DNA of 29,201 nt from Dictyobacter formicarum (GTDB taxonomy: Bacteria > Chloroflexota > Ktedonobacteria > Ktedonobacterales > Ktedonobacteraceae), in contig NZ_BNJJ01000045.1 of the NCBI RefSeq assembly GCF_016587435.1, positions 1-29,201 of the forward strand, read 5' to 3'. How positions within the stretch are numbered: the stretch's first letter is position 1; each line of letters starts with the position of its first letter. The translations under genes were made by a program, and so were the position numbers. Under the pieces are notes generated by a model. The model saw only the letters and a program-made list of their open reading frames with translations. It ran no database searches and was not told where the DNA came from. Positions 24,977 through 29,201 of the stretch are shown in pieces.

Positions 24977-26272
24977 TCATTCCTCTCTGTTTCTGGTCGC
25001 CTCTTCGTACCGCCCAGCATCCTTCTGTGTGAAGCCTTCGTGCTCATGATGGGGTTGTGCAGTCACGATCAAGCCGAGAGCCGCGAGCAGAAATGCGAGA
25101 GCCGAGAGCCAGAAAGCCAGCTCATAGTGATGCAGGCTGTCATAAAGCCATCCTGCGGCAACTGGTCCCAGCGCCGCACAGAGTGCCACAGGAACGCCTT
25201 GCACCGCCGTAATCGAGCCGTAGGCGCGGCGACCAAAGTGATCTGCCATCACGCTTGCCCGCAGGGGAGAGAAAGCTCCATAGGCAGTCCCATAGATGAT
25301 CACGTAGAGGATCAACCAGAACAGAGAGGAGGAGAGGACGAACACCGCGATGCCGACAGCTTGTGCCACCACACTGAGCAGGAGCAACGATTGGGCGCTG
25401 ATGCGGCTACTCAGCATGTTGAAGACATAGCGGCCCGGCAGACTGACCAATCCGAGCATTCCAGAGAGGGTCGCAGCCAGAACCGGATCGTAGCCGCGAC
25501 CAATCATGAACGCCACCTGATGCACAAAGACCACGGTGCTTCCTAGCATCACCAGGGACAGAGAGGCGGTGAGCATCCAGAAGGGAGAACGACGCAACGC
25601 CTCGGAAGTCGATATGCCAGACCGTCCCATCTGTTCTTGCTCTGGAGATCCTTTCTCCCCATCGGGGGAGAGACCCAGATCTTCTGGGTGACGCCTCAGC
25701 GCGAGCGCGTGCAAGGGCAGTGCGAGCAGGAGTTGCGAGAGTCCGAGGATGACGAGGGTCGCACGCCAGCCGATGTGAGCAACCAGGGTCCCAGAGAGGG
25801 GAATACAGATGGGAGAGGATAACCCGCCTACCAAGGTCAGTACCGCAAGCGCTGCTCCGCGTTTGCGCACGAACCAGTTGGCGACCACGGTGAAGGTGAC
25901 AGGATAGAGCGTGAGCGCCATCGACAGACCCAGGCCACCCGACCAGAGCACATAGAACTGCCACAGGGTCTGCATGTGTGCCAATCCGAGGAGGGAAAGC
26001 CCTGCCAACAGAGAGCCGCAACTCATGAGCATACGTGCCCCGAAGCGGTCGAGCAGGGGACCAATCGGGACGCCGAGCACGCCTGCTACAATAAGTCCAA
26101 AGGCATAGGCTCCCGAAACGCTGGCCCGATTCCACAGGAGGCTGGTACTGATGGGAACCACGAGCACGCCAAAGAGGTACTGCGTGGTGCCATAGGAAAT
26201 GATGGTGGTGATCCCCAGCACCACCATCAGAACCCATCCATAATAAGGCGTCTGGTGTGTCCGTTTGCCCAT
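24977..26272 (-). CDS. Major facilitator superfamily transporter
   Basis: This 431-residue protein has about twelve membrane helices in the OxlT/MCT-like style, opening TPYYGWVLMVVLGITTIISY. The MFS signature between helices 2 and 3 is seen as GPLLDRFGARMLM, with the matching loop ADHFGRRAYGSI in the second half. A charged central loop (RRHPEDLGLSPDGEKGSPEQ) joins the halves. I chose ATG 26270-26272 (MGKRTHQTP) because the family begins there; the open frame runs further upstream into the preceding gene. It lies 34 bases after the flavoprotein gene, inside the operon. The operon context suggests export of an arsenical, but the fold alone does not give substrate or direction. It is not ArsJ-like by context, as no GAPDH gene accompanies it. 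Confidence 0.85.
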   Translation of the reverse strand: MGKRTHQTPYYGWVLMVVLGITTIISYGTTQYLFGVLVVPISTSLLWNRASVSGAYAFGLIVAGVLGVPIGPLLDRFGARMLMSCGSLLAGLSLLGLAHMQTLWQFYVLWSGGLGLSMALTLYPVTFTVVANWFVRKRGAALAVLTLVGGLSSPICIPLSGTLVAHIGWRATLVILGLSQLLLALPLHALALRRHPEDLGLSPDGEKGSPEQEQMGRSGISTSEALRRSPFWMLTASLSLVMLGSTVVFVHQVAFMIGRGYDPVLAATLSGMLGLVSLPGRYVFNMLSSRISAQSLLLLSVVAQAVGIAVFVLSSSLFWLILYVIIYGTAYGAFSPLRASVMADHFGRRAYGSITAVQGVPVALCAALGPVAAGWLYDSLHHYELAFWLSALAFLLAALGLIVTAQPHHEHEGFTQKDAGRYEEATRNREE

Positions 26273-26306
26273 TGCCGTTCTTTCTTCTCGTCTTTTCAGG
26301 GAACCA

Positions 26307-27632
26307 TTAGCTTCTCCCTGTGCTCGCCCTCCTGCGCGTGACACCGATGGTGAGCAAAGGACTGGCAGCAGGAGTGCAGCACGATCCGCCGTCGGCTGAG
26401 CACACCCCCGTTTCGGGTAAGACGAGTTCGACGTTGCGGGCAGCTTCCCAATCGCCAGAGAGCGCCGCGACAATGGAACGCACTTGCTCGTAGCCGGTCA
26501 GCATCAAAAAGGTCGGCGCACGCCCATAGCTCTTCATGCCCACAATGAAGAAGTTGGACTCCGGGTGTGCTAACTCATCCACTCCATGTGGAGGAACCGT
26601 GCCACAACTATGGACGTTCGGGTCAATGAGCGGCGCGAGGCCCGTTGGGCTTTCCAGGGCAGGATCAAGGGCGAGTCGCAATTCCCGCAGCCATGAGAGA
26701 TCCGGGCGAAATCCGGTTGTCGCAATGATCTCATCCACCGGGCCAATGCGCTCTTCTTCCCCAACAATGGCGATCCCCTGCGCCGTTCGCGTCACGGCGT
26801 GAATCTGCACCCCGGCAAACAGGCGGACCTTCCCTTGCTCCACCAGCGCCAGGGAGCGCAGGCCCAGTTGTCCCCGCTCTGGCAACTCATCCTCCTCGCC
26901 ACCGCCAAACAACTGCCCGACGGCAGGGCGGCGGATCGCCCAGAGCACCTGCGTCGTGGGTTCCTGTTCGGAGAGTTGGGCCAGTTCCAGAAGTGTCTGC
27001 TGCGCAGAATGTCCGCTGCCCACCACCAGGACGCGGCGTCCAGCATAGCGCCCCCGCTCTGTCCCCAAGATGTCAGGGATGCCATAAAAGATGTGATCAC
27101 CCAGAGACCGCTCTCCCAGAGCAAAGAGGCCATGTGCTCCCAGCGGATTGGGCGTTTGGTAGGTTCCTGATGCATCGATCACCGCTCGCGCCAGGATATC
27201 GTGTTCTTCACTGTTCCCCGATTGGATGCGCACCACAAAAGGGGTCTCGTCCCGCAAGGGCGTCTTCACTTTGTCCATGCTGAGCCGACTGATCGCCGTC
27301 ACCCGTGTCTGGAGCTGAAGGGCTGCCAGAACCTGGGGAACCTGGGCCAAGGGGAACAGATAGCGTTCTACCACCTCGCGAGCGGTGGGATAGGTGTCAG
27401 GATCGGGAGCCTGCCAGCCCTGCGCCTCTAATAAGGCTTGTGCTTGCTGGTCTACCAGGTAGCGCCAGGGAGAAAAGAGGCGAACCTGTCCCCATTGCAG
27501 CATCGAGGCTCCGACCGTCGAGCCTGCCTCAAAGAGCAGTGGCGTCTCGCCTTTGCGGATCACATGGGCAGCAGCGGCGAGTCCGACGGGACCGGCCCCA
27601 ATAATCACGACCGGAAGGGTCTGTTTTTGCAT
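26307..27632 (-). CDS. FAD/NAD(P)-binding flavoprotein of arsenic operons (ArsO-like)
   Basis: This 441-residue enzyme has an N-terminal FAD-binding Rossmann motif, VVIIGAGPVGLAAAAHVI (residues 8-25), then GQVRLFSPWRYLVDQQA. A second nucleotide site, VLVVGSGHSAQQTLLELAQL, follows mid-protein, and ATTGFRPDLSWL later. This flavin-monooxygenase-like family is often found in bacterial arsenic clusters. Its reaction is not established; oxidation or reduction of a trivalent arsenical is the usual guess. The C-terminus carries CSADGGSCC, a vicinal-thiol motif able to bind As(III). The start at ATG 27630-27632 (MQKQTLPV) has AAGGA upstream. The annotation rests on the family pattern plus neighbours. 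Confidence 0.85.
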   Translation of the reverse strand: MQKQTLPVVIIGAGPVGLAAAAHVIRKGETPLLFEAGSTVGASMLQWGQVRLFSPWRYLVDQQAQALLEAQGWQAPDPDTYPTAREVVERYLFPLAQVPQVLAALQLQTRVTAISRLSMDKVKTPLRDETPFVVRIQSGNSEEHDILARAVIDASGTYQTPNPLGAHGLFALGERSLGDHIFYGIPDILGTERGRYAGRRVLVVGSGHSAQQTLLELAQLSEQEPTTQVLWAIRRPAVGQLFGGGEEDELPERGQLGLRSLALVEQGKVRLFAGVQIHAVTRTAQGIAIVGEEERIGPVDEIIATTGFRPDLSWLRELRLALDPALESPTGLAPLIDPNVHSCGTVPPHGVDELAHPESNFFIVGMKSYGRAPTFLMLTGYEQVRSIVAALSGDWEAARNVELVLPETGVCSADGGSCCTPAASPLLTIGVTRRRASTGRS

Positions 27633-27723
27633 GTTCGTTGATATCCTTCTTCCAAAAGAGATGTTCAAGCAATGATCTGCTCTGTTCACACAGACGAAGG
27701 GGTGCGCAAAAGGACGCAGCGCG

Positions 27724-28236
27724 TCAACGTGGTGAGCGCTCCACCTGGGCGAGGTTGCGCGTGAAGAGATACTCGACAATGACGACATCACGCCAGACCC
27801 CATCGAGCTTCCCATGTTTTTCATAGATCCCCACTTCGCGGAAGCCGAGCCGTTGCATCAGCCGACGGCTGGCCGTATTCTCCACGAAAATCCGCGACAC
27901 CAGTTTCCAGAAGCCTGCGGCCTCGCATTCGTGCATCAGGTGGGAGAGGGCCAGACGACCAGCTCCCCGGCCTCGCCAGTCGCGTCGGACATACACCGAG
28001 AATTCAGCAATCCCGGCGTAACAGGGACGCTGCCGGTACAGCGAGGTGGATGCATAGGCGATGATCTCATGGTCTTGCTCGACGACGACAATCGGGTGCC
28101 TGCTATCAAACCAGGACGCCACCATCGCCTCTGTTCGCAGATCCGTCTCAAAGGTGCCGACGCGATCTTCAATCCCTTGATTGTAAATCGTGGCAATGGC
28201 GGCAGCGTTAGCTCTTGTCGCTAGTCGCACCCGCAT
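27724..28236 (-). CDS. arsN1: ArsN1-like N-acetyltransferase (phosphinothricin/arsinothricin type)
   Basis: This 170-residue GNAT enzyme has the acetyl-CoA loop RRDWRGRGAGR (84-94). It also has the family pattern ATIYNQGIEDRVGTFETDLR near the N-terminus, SVYVRRDWRGRG, and GFREVGIYEKHGKLDGVWRD near the C-terminus, which marks the PAT/Bar subgroup. In arsenic operons this subgroup is ArsN1, which acetylates the alpha-amino group of arsinothricin and often also phosphinothricin. It overlaps the end of marR by 16 bases and has GGAGG before its ATG, so translation is coupled. The substrate assignment depends on the operon context. Confidence 0.82.
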   Translation of the reverse strand: MRVRLATRANAAAIATIYNQGIEDRVGTFETDLRTEAMVASWFDSRHPIVVVEQDHEIIAYASTSLYRQRPCYAGIAEFSVYVRRDWRGRGAGRLALSHLMHECEAAGFWKLVSRIFVENTASRRLMQRLGFREVGIYEKHGKLDGVWRDVVIVEYLFTRNLAQVERSPR

Positions 28237-28700
28237 GTCGTCTCTCCTCCTTCGTCGGCTCGTGCCTCCTTTGTCAGGGTAAGCAGTGCCTGCTGGAGCA
28301 GTTCGAGTGATGAGCGAACGGTGGTATGGTGTTCGACGGGGATATATTCAAAGGCTCGATCAGCCAGGGAGTTGAGGGTGTGATTAAGGTCGGCCAGGCG
28401 TGCTGCTCCAGCAGGGGAGAGGGAGAGACGCACGGTGCGCCGATCTTGGGTACTGCCCACTTTCTCGACCAACCCCTCTTGGACCAGACTCTCCACCGCC
28501 CGACTGGTCCAACTTTTGTCAAAGCCGATCCGGCGAGAGAGTGTGGCAAGAGTGACGGGTCCACTCCTGCCTAGTTCAGTGAGCACGGTGCATTGGGTCG
28601 TGGTCGTGCCTCCGCAATAGGCCACGCAGTTGCGCTGTAACTGCACATGTAAACGTGCCACTTCGCGCAATAAGGCTCCAGTTGATGGGTCCTGTGCCAT
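28221..28700 (-). CDS. MarR-family regulator with five cysteines, first gene of the arsenic operon
   Basis: This 159-residue winged-helix repressor has the recognition region TLATLSRRIGFDKSWTSRAV and the wing STQDRRTVRLSLSPAGAARL. Cysteines C25, C29 and C37 (NCVAYCGGTTTTQC) lie in the first helix and loop of the dimerisation region, and C156/C158 at the very end. A thiol site at this place could sense a trivalent arsenical or oxidant (inference). A GGAGG ribosome site (28707-28711) precedes the ATG. Two 19-bp palindromes bracket its promoter and are the likely operators, so autoregulation of the whole operon is expected. Confidence 0.88.
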   Translation of the reverse strand: MAQDPSTGALLREVARLHVQLQRNCVAYCGGTTTTQCTVLTELGRSGPVTLATLSRRIGFDKSWTSRAVESLVQEGLVEKVGSTQDRRTVRLSLSPAGAARLADLNHTLNSLADRAFEYIPVEHHTTVRSSLELLQQALLTLTKEARADEGGETTCGCD

Positions 28701-28719
28701 CTGCTTCCTCCAATTTCAT

Positions 28720-28738
28720 TCGTTGCTTCTCGCAACAA
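28720..28738. promoter_or_regulatory. Putative MarR operator O2
   Basis: On the minus strand it reads TTGTTGCGAGAAGCAACGA, with an inner perfect palindrome GTTGC-GAGAA-GCAAC. It lies just after the -10 element, where a bound repressor would block initiation. Thirteen of the 19 positions are identical to O1. Confidence 0.7.
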
Positions 28739-28747
28739 TCTACAGCA

Positions 28748-28776
28748 AGTATAGCTGAGAGATGAATCGTTGTCAA
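28748..28776 (-). promoter_or_regulatory. Promoter of the arsenic operon
   Basis: TTGACA (28771-28776) is a perfect -35 and TATACT (28748-28753) a near-perfect -10, with 17 bases between. Transcription should start near 28741, about 40 bases before the marR ATG. The -35 is embedded in operator O1. Confidence 0.85.
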
Positions 28777-28785
28777 GCGCAACGA
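28767..28785. promoter_or_regulatory. Putative MarR operator O1
   Basis: On the minus strand it reads TCGTTGCGCTTGACAACGA, with perfect 6-bp half-sites TCGTTG/CAACGA separated by 7 bases. It overlaps the -35 hexamer. Its centre is 47 bases from that of O2. Confidence 0.7.
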
Positions 28786-28799
28786 GATTGATACAAAGG

Positions 28800-29201
28800 T
28801 CAGGATCGTTCATCTTGGCGGCTGGCCCGGAGAGCACGTCGGAGTTGGCGGACAACGAGAGCGGCATCAGGACCCACTCCACGCAAGGTGGCAGACGCAT
28901 AGGTGCGTTGGAAAGAGAGTCCCACGTAGAACAACCCTGGCACCGTGAGGCTACGCCCCGACTGTTGGAGGATCTGCCCGTGATCATTCCAGGCACCCAG
29001 ACCCGTGAGATAGTCAGGCTGAAAACGGTAGCCCGTCGCGAGAATGATGCTGTCCACCGAGTCTTCCTGCCCGTCACGCCACACCACTCCGCCTGGCGTG
29101 AGGCGCTCAAAGAGGGATCGCCAGGGAGGCATGCCTGCGGTGATGGCCGACTGATAGGGTTGTGTTGCAAGAAGTAAACCGATCTGCTACTGCTCTGTCA
29201 A
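28800..29201 (-). pseudogene. Flavin monooxygenase-like oxidoreductase, C-terminal part at window edge
   Basis: The frame encodes the end of a flavoprotein monooxygenase: MPPWRSLFERLTPGGVVWRD, then SIILATGYRFQPDYLTGLGA (the 'ATGY' FMO motif), then VPGLFYVGLSFQRTYASATL and RGVGPDAALVVRQLRRAL, with a TGA at 28800-28802. The frame can be followed upstream to ATQPYQSAITAG, but a TAG interrupts it at 29187-29189, 13 bases before the edge. Either the gene is broken there or a frameshift or insertion lies at the window border. It is transcribed toward the marR promoter. Its end is 15 bases from operator O1, so read-through into the arsenic operon is possible. It differs from the flavoprotein inside the operon. 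Confidence 0.7.

Noticed and set aside
26273..26473. 67-codon N-terminal extension of the MFS protein
   Set aside because: It overlaps the flavoprotein gene out of frame and has no membrane or family character. The family begins at MGKRTHQTPYYGW.
1..29201. CRISPR arrays, tRNA, rRNA, phage structural or conjugation genes
   Set aside because: I looked for direct repeat arrays, cloverleaf ends and typical genes on both strands and saw none.

Overview
The window is a mosaic, transposon-rich stretch of bacterial chromosome or large plasmid. No rRNA, tRNA or marker gene fixes the host. The mix of IS families, the long mitochondrial-like group II introns, a multidomain serine recombinase and a riboswitch-controlled metE suggest a spore-forming Ktedonobacteria-type Chloroflexota. 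That placement is inference, not shown by the sequence.

Left third (1-9300): a decaying region. Fragments of Mu/IS481-like, IS1182-like, IS701 and ISAs1 transposases and a serine recombinase without its catalytic domain surround three former metabolic genes on the minus strand. These are metE (B12-independent methionine synthase, two frameshifts) behind a cobalamin riboswitch, a second MetE-like gene directly behind it (many frameshifts), and tenA (thiamin salvage, at least five frameshifts) behind a TPP riboswitch. The riboswitches, ribosome binding sites and terminators are better preserved than the reading frames.

Middle (9300-17300): an intact recD2 helicase gene (minus) is flanked by an IS6-family element with two nonsense codons in its transposase and an IS630-family element with a typical A8 frameshift site and TA target duplication. 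Next comes an AT-rich, Bacillus-like patch with a GNAT acetyltransferase and a DUF2975/XRE regulator pair with its own promoter.

17317-22297: a nested pair of group II introns (a twintron) on the minus strand. The inner intron (19423-21860) interrupts the ribozyme of the outer intron (17317-22297). Both encode full-length RT-HNH proteins, and both ends of each can be placed from GUGCG starts, EBS1/IBS1 pairing, domain V and the bulged A of domain VI. Removing the inner intron restores a 7-bp hairpin in the outer one. The outer intron sits in the loop of a long imperfect palindrome. An IS110 N-terminal fragment follows.

Right end (23224-28785): a well-kept minus-strand arsenic operon reading marR, arsN1-like acetyltransferase, flavoprotein, MFS transporter, SigZ-like sigma factor, arsM, terminator. 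A consensus promoter in front of marR is bracketed by two copies of a 19-bp palindrome, the probable MarR operators. No ArsR, ArsC or ArsB/Acr3 is seen. Control may instead run through a cysteine-bearing MarR and a cysteine-rich SigZ. The likely jobs are methylation of arsenite, acetylation of an organoarsenical such as arsinothricin, and export. A second flavin monooxygenase fragment runs off the right edge.
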